Positions 15,686 through 23,116 of a stretch of 52,512 bases of DNA are shown in pieces (within the stretch, counting starts at the first letter, position 1; every line of letters starts with the position of its first letter). The notes under the pieces are model-generated. The model saw only the letters and a program-made list of their open reading frames with translations. It made no database searches and was not told the DNA's origin. Source of the stretch: Candidatus Gastranaerophilales bacterium (lineage in GTDB: Bacteria > Cyanobacteriota > Vampirovibrionia > Gastranaerophilales > Gastranaerophilaceae); contig CALUWA010000008.1 in NCBI GenBank assembly GCA_944324365.1, positions 1 through 52,512 of the forward strand, written 5' to 3'. Position numbers and translations under genes: made by a program.

Positions 15686-16132
15686 TTATTTCCTCATAAC
15701 AAAATTTTTGAGCAAAATACCCCCTCTTTCGACATTTTGCTCTTTTACAACTCTGTAACCTCTTTTTTCAAAAAATGCTTTTGCGCTAATAGATGCGTGA
15801 ACTTCATAGTACGGACTGTTAATTGAGGTTTCCAGTGTATTACAAATTTCAGCGGCGATATGTTGTCTTTGGTAATCTTTATGTATATACAGCATATCAA
15901 TATACCCGCTTTGGCTTATATTTCCAAATCCGGTGATTGTATTATCGATTACCGCAACGACTGTATAGTTTTTTAGAAAAGATTTATTTAGATGTGTTAA
16001 GTCTGGGTTTTGCGGAGCCCAGGCATCCAATTGTTCTTTTGTATAGTCTTTTGCATTTACGGTGTGTACGGTATCGTAAAATAGAGCCGCCAATTGTTTG
16101 CAATCTTCTTGGTTGTATTTTCTTATTATCAT
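15686..16132 (-). CDS. GNAT-family N-acetyltransferase
   Basis: The 148-residue protein has a complete GNAT pattern: IRKYNQEDCKQLAALF at the start, the strand pair VVAVIDNTITGFGNI, then IDMLYIHKDYQRQHIAAEIC as the acetyl-CoA-binding loop (Q-R-Q-H-I-A in place of Q/R-x-x-G-x-A). The closing strand-helix is AKAFFEKRGYRVV. The loop has His where Gly is usual. The substrate is unknown; the family includes YafP-like enzymes. There is no ribosome binding site. A TATAAT box lies 8 bases before the ATG, so the leader is very short. Confidence 0.85.
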   Translation of the reverse strand: MIIRKYNQEDCKQLAALFYDTVHTVNAKDYTKEQLDAWAPQNPDLTHLNKSFLKNYTVVAVIDNTITGFGNISQSGYIDMLYIHKDYQRQHIAAEICNTLETSINSPYYEVHASISAKAFFEKRGYRVVKEQNVERGGILLKNFVMRK

Positions 16133-16271
16133 TAACGTATATTATATAATCGGTATGCTATTAAAACACTCTGCTTAATATAACTTTACAATACAAAAAC
16201 AAAAAGGCAATTTTTTGGGAGGTATATACTTTATATATATGTAAGAAGTAAACAAGAGAGAGAAGAGAGTT

Positions 16272-16538
16272 ATGATAGCTAATCCTAAAAACGGAAATCA
16301 ATTCGGTTCATTAACAAGAAAAAGACCTGGAAATAAAAGAAAAGCAGCAGGTTTCAGCATTGAAGACTACTGCTACTTAGATAAACGTGATAAAAGAATG
16401 CGTTTCAATAATTCAAAGGACCCGATTTATTATGTCTTTGATTGTATTGAAAACAGACCTGTTTCAACTTTGGCAAAAGAATTTGTAAAAGATACATTCT
16501 TTGAAATTTCAAATTTTGTATCAAGAGTCGTTGGATAA
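16272..16538 (+). CDS. Unknown small basic protein
   Basis: I do not recognise this 88-residue protein. The N-terminal half is very basic and Asn-rich (NGNQFGSLTRKRPGNKRK). The C-terminal half is more ordinary and perhaps helical (VSTLAKEFVKDTFFEISNFVSRVVG). It has no signal peptide. A purine-rich GAGAGAAGAGAG stretch precedes the start. It is a single-gene unit with a terminator near 16602. Nucleic-acid binding is possible from its charge, but this is only a guess. Confidence 0.6.
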   Translation: MIANPKNGNQFGSLTRKRPGNKRKAAGFSIEDYCYLDKRDKRMRFNNSKDPIYYVFDCIENRPVSTLAKEFVKDTFFEISNFVSRVVG

Positions 16539-16601
16539 AATAGGAAAAAGAAAAAGATAAGGAAATATCGTTAAGGAAATAGGATAAGGAGATTAAAAAG
16601 T

Positions 16602-16627
16602 ACCCGCAGTTTAGCGGGGCTTTTTTT
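16602..16627 (+). terminator. Rho-independent terminator
   Basis: A CCCGC/GCGGG stem around AGTTTA is followed by GC and seven T. It lies about 65 bases after the small basic gene and about 90 bases before ssb. Confidence 0.75.
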
Positions 16628-16717
16628 ATGCAAGGTTAACATTTGTTAAATAGTATATCTTAGTGTTTTATTTTTATTGTAATATGATTTATGATATGTG
16701 ATTAGAAAGAGGTACGA

Positions 16718-17053
16718 ATGAATACAGTTGTATTAGTGGGTCGTGTCGGGCGAGATGCGGAAATTAAATATTTTGAATCAGGCAAAGTTAAGGCGAATTT
16801 CTCCATTGCGGTAAACAGATGGGATACAAAGACTAAATCAGAAGTAGCTGACTGGTTCAATATAGATGTTTGGGACAAGCAGGCCGAATTTGCGGGTGAA
16901 TACGTAAAAAAAGGTATTCAGGTTGCTGTTGACGGCAGAATTCAGCAGGACAAATGGACTGATAAAGTTTCCGGCGGCGACAGAGAAAGATTTTTAGTAG
17001 TTGCAAACAATATCAGATTGCTTGGTTCTAAAAGAGATGCAGAAGTATTATGA
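16718..17053 (+). CDS. ssb: Single-stranded DNA-binding protein, short form
   Basis: The 111-residue protein is an OB-fold SSB: MNTVVLVGRVGRDAEIKY, then FSIAVNRW, WFNIDVWDKQAEFAGEYVKKG and VDGRIQQDKW. It binds single-stranded DNA in replication and repair. It stops soon after the OB fold and lacks the acidic C-terminal tip (DDDIPF-like) through which SSBs recruit partner proteins. It may therefore be a cyanobacterial-like short form or a second SSB. An AAAGAGG site supports the start. It overlaps the next gene by 4 bases (ATGA), an unusual partner for ssb. Confidence 0.88.
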   Translation: MNTVVLVGRVGRDAEIKYFESGKVKANFSIAVNRWDTKTKSEVADWFNIDVWDKQAEFAGEYVKKGIQVAVDGRIQQDKWTDKVSGGDRERFLVVANNIRLLGSKRDAEVL

Positions 17054-18360
17054 TAATTAATTCCAGTGTATCTTGTATAATTGCGGATGATTTAACCGGT
17101 GCAAACGATACAGCTTTGCAATTTCATTTGCATGGGGCAGGCACTCAGATTTTATTGAGTGAAGATGTTGAATGCTATAATATAAAAGGAACTCAAACCT
17201 GGGCTATATCAACAGAATCCAGAAATATTCCGGCGCATGAAGCGTATGAAAAAATTAAATATACAACACAGTTTATGATGGATAAATTCAATCCGGATTA
17301 TTTTTTCAAAAAAATAGATTCAACTGTGAGAGGAAATATTGCGGTCGAAGTTTTGGGAATGCTTGAGGTTCTTGGCTGGGATGCAAGTATAGTTATCCCT
17401 GCATTTCCACGTGAAGGCCGTATTACAGTCGGCGGGTATCATCTTTTAAAGGGGGTTCCGATTGAGCGCTCCGAAATGGCCAGAGATCCGTATTCTCCTA
17501 TTTTTGAGTCACATTTGCCGACACTTTTGAAATCCCAAATAGGGAAAGAGTGGGAGCATTTGGTCGGTTCGTTAGAACTTCATGTTGTAATGGAGGGTGC
17601 AGGGCCGATTTTGCAGGCTTTAAATAAAATGATTGCTGACGGTAAAAAGCTTATTATTGTGGATGCAGTGTCTACAACGGATATTGAGCAGGTGCTGCTT
17701 GCAATGAATAAATCCGAATATAATATTTTGCCTGCCGGAACTGCTGCTACGGCACAAGTTTTAGGCGATTTGTGGTATTCCGATTTGAAGCCGCATAATA
17801 TAAATCAAACTATCCCGGAACTGCCGAAATTGATTGTTTCAGGCAGTGCGACTGAAATTACTGCAAATCAGATAAAAAATCTTGAGCAGTCAGATGATTT
17901 TGAAGATAATACGTTGATTGTGAACCTTGATTTAAAGACAATTGTGGGCGGAGTACAGGATGAGCTTGTAAATCGTATAGTGAATAATCTTGGGCAAAAT
18001 AATATTGTAGTTGTTCATACTTCACGGGTACTGCAGGAGTTTGACGGATTTTCCGATGACAGTTTGGATGCCGAGCTTACTAAGGATAAACTTGCCGGGA
18101 TGATTACGGATTTCCTTGCTGAGCTTACGAAGCGTGTAACGGAGGCAAAACAACTTATTTTGATAGTAATAGGCGGAGAAACTTCTTACAAATGCTGCTG
18201 TGCGATTAATGCCTGCCAGCTTCAATTGATTGATGAAGCTGCTCCTGCAATTGCGTTGAGTCTTGATCATAATGCCCAGTGGATTGTGACTAAATCCGGC
18301 AATCTTGGCGGGGCAAATACGTTAATTGATATTTTGAAGTATTTTGAAAATCATGAATAA
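17050..18360 (+). CDS. Four-carbon acid sugar kinase family protein
   Basis: The 436-residue protein belongs to the former DUF1537 family (YgbK/OtnK/DtnK/DenK), ATP-dependent kinases of four-carbon aldonates such as D-erythronate and D-threonate. The N-terminal domain has CIIADDLTGANDTALQF (about residues 9-25) and FFKKIDSTVRGN. The C-terminal ATP-binding domain has LIVSGSAT and the GGETSYKCC segment. It overlaps ssb by 4 bases and the following pdxA-like gene by 8 bases, so the three are co-translated. Pairing with a PdxA-type dehydrogenase is typical of threonate or erythronate breakdown to dihydroxyacetone phosphate; the actual sugar acid is not shown. Confidence 0.88.
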   Translation: MIINSSVSCIIADDLTGANDTALQFHLHGAGTQILLSEDVECYNIKGTQTWAISTESRNIPAHEAYEKIKYTTQFMMDKFNPDYFFKKIDSTVRGNIAVEVLGMLEVLGWDASIVIPAFPREGRITVGGYHLLKGVPIERSEMARDPYSPIFESHLPTLLKSQIGKEWEHLVGSLELHVVMEGAGPILQALNKMIADGKKLIIVDAVSTTDIEQVLLAMNKSEYNILPAGTAATAQVLGDLWYSDLKPHNINQTIPELPKLIVSGSATEITANQIKNLEQSDDFEDNTLIVNLDLKTIVGGVQDELVNRIVNNLGQNNIVVVHTSRVLQEFDGFSDDSLDAELTKDKLAGMITDFLAELTKRVTEAKQLILIVIGGETSYKCCCAINACQLQLIDEAAPAIALSLDHNAQWIVTKSGNLGGANTLIDILKYFENHE

Positions 18361-19270
18361 AATAGCTATTACAACCGGCGATCCTAACGGGATTGGGGCG
18401 GAAATTACAATAAAGGCTCTTAATAAACTTAAGCTTGATACTGACAAGGTTTTGCTCGTATCAAACCGGAAAATACTTGATTTTTACGGCAAACTTGACA
18501 AGGACTATGAAATTGTTGAAGTTCCGTTTGAAGGAGAAATCCGCCCGGGCTGTGTTGCAGCGGAGGCCGGTGAGTTTTCGTTTCGGGCTTTAAAAAAGGT
18601 TTGTGAAATTAAGCCAAAGGCAATAGTTACGGCACCGACCGCGAAGAATGCTATGCATATGGCCGGCCACATCTATAACGGGCAGACCGAAGTGCTTGAA
18701 CATTTTCTTGCACATGGCAACCAGCACGCTGAGATGCTTTTTGTTGCGAAAGATTTTAGGGTTTTGCTGCTTACAAGACACTGTGCGCTAAAGGACGTAA
18801 ATTTAACGGAAGAAATGCTTGTAAAAAAGATTAGTGACTTAAATTTGTTTTTTGAAAATGTGCTGAAAATCAATAACCCGAAGTTTGCATTATGCGGTTT
18901 AAACCCGCATGCAGGGGAAAACGGTATTTTAGGGGCTGAAGAAATCGAGGTTATGCAGCCGGCAGTTGAAAAGCTTCTAAAACTCGGAATTTCCGTTACA
19001 AGGCCTCTTCCTTCGGACACTCTTTTTGTGAAGGCGGGATATGCCTATAACCATGGTGAAAAAGTTCCGTATGATTGCTATATTGCAGCATATCACGATC
19101 AGGGGCTTATTCCGATTAAAACCGTAGCAGGAGATAAAACCGTGAATATGACAATAGGGCTGGATATAATAAGGACATCTCCGGGGCATGGAACGGCTTT
19201 TGATATAGCAGGGAAAAATATTGCGGATGAAAACGGAATGATAGCGGCTATAGAAGCGGTTATTTCTTAA
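18353..19270 (+). CDS. pdxA: PdxA-family dehydrogenase (4-phospho-threonate / 4-hydroxythreonine-phosphate)
   Basis: The protein of about 305 residues starts MNKIAITTGDPNGIGAEI (ATG 18353; an in-frame ATG at 18344 is less likely). PdxA enzymes oxidise and decarboxylate a 4-phosphorylated C4 acid with NAD. The metal-binding histidines are visible in GHIYNGQTEVLEH, LNPHAGENG and AYHDQG. Beside a four-carbon acid sugar kinase, it more likely acts as PdxA2 in threonate/erythronate catabolism than in pyridoxal phosphate synthesis. A dual role is possible if the genome has no other pdxA. The C-terminus is complete. Confidence 0.88.
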   Translation: MNKIAITTGDPNGIGAEITIKALNKLKLDTDKVLLVSNRKILDFYGKLDKDYEIVEVPFEGEIRPGCVAAEAGEFSFRALKKVCEIKPKAIVTAPTAKNAMHMAGHIYNGQTEVLEHFLAHGNQHAEMLFVAKDFRVLLLTRHCALKDVNLTEEMLVKKISDLNLFFENVLKINNPKFALCGLNPHAGENGILGAEEIEVMQPAVEKLLKLGISVTRPLPSDTLFVKAGYAYNHGEKVPYDCYIAAYHDQGLIPIKTVAGDKTVNMTIGLDIIRTSPGHGTAFDIAGKNIADENGMIAAIEAVIS

Positions 19271-19529
19271 TTATTTTTTTGCAAACAGCAAATAAAAACG
19301 CCAGTGCGGCAGCTCCGCCGGTAAAAAGAACGGCTGTCGGAGTTTTGTAAGTTTTCCCGGGTTTTACTTTTGATTGTTTTTGGTAAACGTCATTTGTGAG
19401 TGCTTTGTACATTTTGTTTGCATCTATGTCTGAATACAGCTGTACTTTTCCGACTCCGTCCGGAACCGTCAGAACTCCCAAATTTGCAGCCTGGTAATTT
19501 ATTGCACTGTTATTCACTACACTGTTCAT
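19260..19529 (-). CDS. Unknown small protein with C-terminal membrane anchor
   Basis: The open frame extends to 19607, but its first codons lie inside the hsp20 terminator, so I prefer the internal ATG at 19529, which gives 89 residues. The N-terminal part is polar and Asn-rich. The C-terminus is one hydrophobic helix flanked by basic residues (AVLFTGGAAALAFLFAVCKK), as in a tail-anchored protein facing the cytoplasm. No clear ribosome binding site is seen. It overlaps the 3' end of pdxA by 11 bases, in convergent orientation. I do not recognise the family. Confidence 0.5.
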   Translation of the reverse strand: MNSVVNNSAINYQAANLGVLTVPDGVGKVQLYSDIDANKMYKALTNDVYQKQSKVKPGKTYKTPTAVLFTGGAAALAFLFAVCKKIIKK

Positions 19530-19572
19530 ATTTATATAAAAACATAAACATATAAAAAATTGCTTATGTATC

Positions 19573-19604
19573 AAAAAAGCCTCCTTTGTAAAGGAGGCTT
19601 TTTT
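19573..19604 (-). terminator. Strong terminator after hsp20
   Basis: A perfect 15-bp inverted repeat (AAAAAAGCCTCCTTT and its complement around GT) gives a hairpin with T runs on either strand. It lies 22 bases after the hsp20 stop and could work in both directions. Confidence 0.88.
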
Positions 19605-19626
19605 CAATTAATACCCTTTTAAATTA

Positions 19627-20082
19627 TTATTTAACAGTTAATTTTTTCTTAGATTCATTTTCCGTGTATTTTTTAGGTGCATCAATTTTTAATACACCGT
19701 GTTCAAGTTTAGCTTCTGTTTTATCAACATTAATTTCTTCAGGGAAGTAAATAGTTCTTGAAAATTCACCATATCTGAATTCTGATTTTTTATATGATTT
19801 TTCATCAACTTTGTTTTCTTCAACTTTCTTTGCGTTGATAGTCATATAATTTTTATCAATATCTATATCAAGATCTTCTTTTTTAACTCCGGGAAGTTCG
19901 GCTCTGACTTCATAATCCTGACCTTTATCAGTAATTTCTACCGGCATGGAGTATTTATCTTCATCTTCCCAATAAGCAGCTTCCGGAAAATAGCTGTCAA
20001 AATGTCTGTTCAACAATGAGCTAATCTCATCATTAACTGTTCTTATAAAACTTTCAGGTGCTTTTTTAACTAAGAATTTCAT
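19627..20082 (-). CDS. Small heat-shock protein (Hsp20 / alpha-crystallin family)
   Basis: The 151-residue protein (ATG 20082, 8-9 bases after AAAGGAG; an upstream in-frame start at 20100 overlaps this site) has an alpha-crystallin domain at about residues 45-140. Visible hallmarks are YEVRAELPGVKKEDLDIDI, FRYGEFSRTIYFPEEIN and the A-x-x-x-x-G-V-L motif AKLEHGVLKIDAPK. It acts as an ATP-independent chaperone that holds unfolding proteins. The C-terminus has no clear I-x-I motif. I see no CIRCE operator upstream, so its heat control is not evident. Confidence 0.92.
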   Translation of the reverse strand: MKFLVKKAPESFIRTVNDEISSLLNRHFDSYFPEAAYWEDEDKYSMPVEITDKGQDYEVRAELPGVKKEDLDIDIDKNYMTINAKKVEENKVDEKSYKKSEFRYGEFSRTIYFPEEINVDKTEAKLEHGVLKIDAPKKYTENESKKKLTVK

Positions 20083-20263
20083 ATTCAACACTCCTTTCAA
20101 ATTTCTTTATTGTTCCTTACACTTACGTTATAACTCTTATTTGCACAAAACTCTTATTCTTTAACTAAAATTTAACAATTTAACAAATGTAACAAATTTC
20201 CGGCGAATATTAAAGTTAACATTAACTTGTACCGTATAACGATTTGTAGAAAGGTATAAAATT

Positions 20264-20977
20264 ATGTCAGATCAAATCCCACAAATTAAAGTTCCGTTTA
20301 AGGCTCCAGAGCAAAAATTTGTTCCTTATGACTGGAACAATTTTAAATCGGATCCGTTATATTTAAGTATATTTGGAAAATTTCCTTGGCTTCCGAAATC
20401 AGAAGAAGCTGCGTTAAGTGAAAAAGAACAACAAATAAAACAAAAAGTGCAGGAAATTCAAGGGAAGTTAAAACCTGATTTGCCCAAATTATCGGATGAG
20501 TTTGTGGAAAAAGTTGTAATTTTGGCAGAAGAATTAAAATGCAGTCCTGAAGACTTGCTTGCAATTATGTATCATGAATCCGGCGGTTGGGATCCTTCGA
20601 TTGTTGCCAAGGACAAAAGAGGCAGAATTTTATACGGCGGTTTAATCCAAATGAATAAAACATCTTTGCGAGTTGTGGCAGATAAGTATGCGGATGAATT
20701 GAATTTAAAAGAAAATATTTCAATGAATGAATATTTAAGACTTCCGAGAGAAAAACAAATTGATTATGCAAAGGGATATTTTACATTATTAAAAGATACT
20801 TGTAATTTGGATAATAAAAAACATTTAACTGCAGGTGAAACCTGGGGAATGCTTAAATCTCCGCGGCTTACCAAGGCACGGAACCAAAGGTTTTTAAACA
20901 AACTGGATAATTTCGTCGAAAATATTAAGAAAAAAATCTTTGTACAGGAAGGGCAGCATTTAAATGTTAAAAATTAA
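20264..20977 (+). CDS. Lytic transglycosylase (SLT)-like protein without signal peptide
   Basis: The 237-residue protein has a region (about residues 80-215) resembling the lysozyme-like SLT fold. A helix leads to IMYHESGG with the presumed catalytic Glu105, followed by GGLIQM (about 125-130) and later helices. Such domains cut peptidoglycan. The first 60 residues are Pro/Lys-rich and contain no signal peptide, so export would need another route, or the enzyme acts on entry or release as phage or secretion-linked enzymes do. A GAAAGG site supports the start. It is convergent with the glycosyltransferase and overlaps it by 11 bases. Confidence 0.55.
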   Translation: MSDQIPQIKVPFKAPEQKFVPYDWNNFKSDPLYLSIFGKFPWLPKSEEAALSEKEQQIKQKVQEIQGKLKPDLPKLSDEFVEKVVILAEELKCSPEDLLAIMYHESGGWDPSIVAKDKRGRILYGGLIQMNKTSLRVVADKYADELNLKENISMNEYLRLPREKQIDYAKGYFTLLKDTCNLDNKKHLTAGETWGMLKSPRLTKARNQRFLNKLDNFVENIKKKIFVQEGQHLNVKN

Positions 20978-22436
20978 TATCTTTAATAACGCGTTTCATA
21001 ACATCATTCCAGTTTTCATTTTCAAAAGCGGAATACAGTTTTACGCTCTCGTACCAGTCACAGTAAGATAAATCCATATGCCATCTCCAATTGTAATTGA
21101 ACGGTAAAAGTACAACACAAGGCTTGTTCATTGCACCCGCAAGATGTGCCAGGGAGGTATCGTTGCAAATAATAAGGTCAAGGTTTTCTATTGCGGCAGC
21201 CGTATAAGAAAAATCTTTAAAACTCTTGCTCAAATCAATAATATTATATTTTGATGCGAGTTTTTCAAACTCTTCCGCTCCTGCAAATGTTTGAGCAGAA
21301 TACACCTGAACATTATCAAGTTCGAAAAGGCTTGAAAATGCATCGACGTTAATTACGCGGCTTGTTTCGTAGTATGTGTTGCCCTGCCATTTTATTCCTA
21401 TTTTGAACCTGTCATTGTTAAAGAACTCTTTTTTGTAATATTCGGATTTTTCTTTGTCGGCCTTAAGATAACCATACCGTCCCGTAAACATTTCTTCCGT
21501 ATTTAACCCGAGGGCATACGGAATACTCAAAAACGGAATATGTACGTCAAATTTCAAATCATTTTCTTCGTAAAAATAATCCATAACATCAAGATTAGGA
21601 AAATTTTCCCGGAACAATTGTGAAAGTTCTACCTGCGGTTTTAAAATAATTTTTTTGCATCGTTTTTCCAGCAGAGGAATGTATCTTGCAAACATAATCA
21701 TATCCCCGAAGCCCGCTTCATAATATGTATATAATGTTTTATCCGAAATATCCTCTCCTCTCCATATATGAGATTGCGGGATTAGGTTAGGATAAGTGAC
21801 TATTTCTGTATTGATAGCTGTTTCGCGGCATAAGCGCGTTTCAAAATACGGGAGCCCGTTTTTGTAATCTTTTAATCTGAAATAATTAAGGGCAAGAAAA
21901 TATTTGGATTCTCTGTCGTTCGGATTAATTTCTATACATTTTAAGTAAAATTCTTTTGCCTGCGTAGGCATTCTAAACAGGGTGTAAAGATTTGCGAGAT
22001 TAAAACATACATCGCGCGAATTCGGATTCATATTAAGAGCTTTGAAATAATAGTCCTGCGATTTTTCAAAGTCCATAAGATTTTTGTATACAAGTCCGAG
22101 GCTGAAAGCTAACTCAAAGTTAAGCCCGAAGATTTTTTCTTCTTCAAGTCTTACTTCCAGTTCTTTTTTATAAAATTTTTGCTCAAAATAAATACGAGCA
22201 AGGGTTTCATAAAAGTATCTTGCTTTTTTTACGGAAATTGCGCGGGAAACAAATTCTTCGGCTTTTTTATAATTATTCTTTTGAAGTTCTGTGATCCCGA
22301 CAAGATTCAGCACCTCATAATCGTTAGGATTTTCGTTCAGAATTTTGTTGTAAAAGTTTTGAGCCTCCACAACTTTTCCTGATGAATGAAGTTTGAAAGC
22401 TTTATCAAAATATTCTTTTCTAAGCTCTTTTTCCAC
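20967..22436 (-). CDS. TPR-repeat glycosyltransferase (GT9/heptosyltransferase-like C-terminus)
   Basis: The 489-residue protein has about five tetratricopeptide repeats in its first 190 residues. A glycosyltransferase-like domain follows (about residues 210-489) with DLIICNDTSLAHLAGAMNKPCVVLLP near the end, the nucleotide-sugar binding pattern of the GT9 family that includes heptosyltransferases. It may glycosylate proteins or a cell-surface polymer. The start is a GTG with no ribosome binding site. A perfect extended -10 box (TGC-TATAAT) lies 6 bases upstream, so the mRNA is likely leaderless. It is divergent from ribE. Confidence 0.8.
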   Translation of the reverse strand: MEKELRKEYFDKAFKLHSSGKVVEAQNFYNKILNENPNDYEVLNLVGITELQKNNYKKAEEFVSRAISVKKARYFYETLARIYFEQKFYKKELEVRLEEEKIFGLNFELAFSLGLVYKNLMDFEKSQDYYFKALNMNPNSRDVCFNLANLYTLFRMPTQAKEFYLKCIEINPNDRESKYFLALNYFRLKDYKNGLPYFETRLCRETAINTEIVTYPNLIPQSHIWRGEDISDKTLYTYYEAGFGDMIMFARYIPLLEKRCKKIILKPQVELSQLFRENFPNLDVMDYFYEENDLKFDVHIPFLSIPYALGLNTEEMFTGRYGYLKADKEKSEYYKKEFFNNDRFKIGIKWQGNTYYETSRVINVDAFSSLFELDNVQVYSAQTFAGAEEFEKLASKYNIIDLSKSFKDFSYTAAAIENLDLIICNDTSLAHLAGAMNKPCVVLLPFNYNWRWHMDLSYCDWYESVKLYSAFENENWNDVMKRVIKDINF

Positions 22437-22442
22437 AGAAAA

Positions 22443-22468
22443 ATTATAGCATATTTTTGTGATAAAAT
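22443..22468. promoter_or_regulatory. Divergent interlocked leaderless promoters (TPR-glycosyltransferase and ribE)
   Basis: On the minus strand TGC-TATAAT (hexamer at 22443-22448) is 6 bases before the GTG of the glycosyltransferase gene. On the plus strand TGA-TAAAAT (hexamer at 22463-22468) is 6 bases before the ribE ATG. The two -10 boxes are 14 bases apart, so polymerases could not occupy both at once. Neither has a good -35; both are extended -10 types. No space is left for an FMN riboswitch. Confidence 0.7.
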
Positions 22469-22474
22469 ATAGAT

Positions 22475-23116
22475 ATGTTTACAGGGATTGTGGAAGAAAT
22501 CGGTAGAATAAAGGAGTTCAGCAGGCTTTCATCCGGTGCAAAAATAGCTGTGGAATGTTGTGAAATTCTTGCCGGCACGAAGCTTGGCGACAGTATTGCA
22601 ATAAACGGCTGCTGCCAGACTGTGACCGAAATCGGCGGAAACTATTTTAAGGCGGATGTGAGTGAAGAAACTCTGCGGATTACAAATTTCGGTACTCTTA
22701 AACCTGGGGCGAAAGTAAATTTGGAAAGAGCCCTAACCCCGGCGTCGAGAATGGGCGGGCATATCGTCCAGGGACATATAGATTGTACCGGGAAATTTTT
22801 GAGATTTGAGAAACTTTCGGATTTTTACAATTTAACCTTTGAAGTTCCGGCAGAATTTAGCAGATATATCGTATACAAAGGTTCAATAGCCGTAAACGGT
22901 GTGAGCCTTACAATAGCGTCTGTCAGGGAGAATATTTTTACTGTTGCCGTAATTCCGCATACGTATCAGAATACTACAATGCAGGATTTAAAATCCGGTG
23001 ATATTGTAAACATTGAAACAGATATTTTAGGCCGATACGTTGAAAAATTTTTATTAGTGGATAATAATAGTAGAACAATAAACGAAGAGTTTTTACGAGA
23101 AAACGGGTTTGTGTAA
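22475..23116 (+). CDS. ribE: Riboflavin synthase, alpha subunit
   Basis: The 213-residue protein converts two 6,7-dimethyl-8-ribityllumazine molecules to riboflavin. It has two related lumazine-binding barrels: MFTGIVEEIGRI at the start of the first (residues 1-12) and GHIVQGHID at the start of the second (about residues 95-103). Further conserved elements are SLTIASV and TDILGRYVEK near the C-terminus. Length is normal. It overlaps ribBA by one base. The start has a -10 box 6 bases upstream and no ribosome binding site. ribD and ribH are not in this window. Confidence 0.94.
   Translation: MFTGIVEEIGRIKEFSRLSSGAKIAVECCEILAGTKLGDSIAINGCCQTVTEIGGNYFKADVSEETLRITNFGTLKPGAKVNLERALTPASRMGGHIVQGHIDCTGKFLRFEKLSDFYNLTFEVPAEFSRYIVYKGSIAVNGVSLTIASVRENIFTVAVIPHTYQNTTMQDLKSGDIVNIETDILGRYVEKFLLVDNNSRTINEEFLRENGFV

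Noticed and set aside
20083-20263. CIRCE heat-shock operator before hsp20
   Set aside because: No TTAGCACTC-N9-GAGTGCTAA dyad was found in either orientation. The region is AT-rich with only weak promoter-like boxes.
22437-22474. FMN riboswitch before ribE
   Set aside because: Only 38 bases separate ribE from its divergent neighbour, and the -10 box is 6 bases from the ATG. No leader is left to form a riboswitch.
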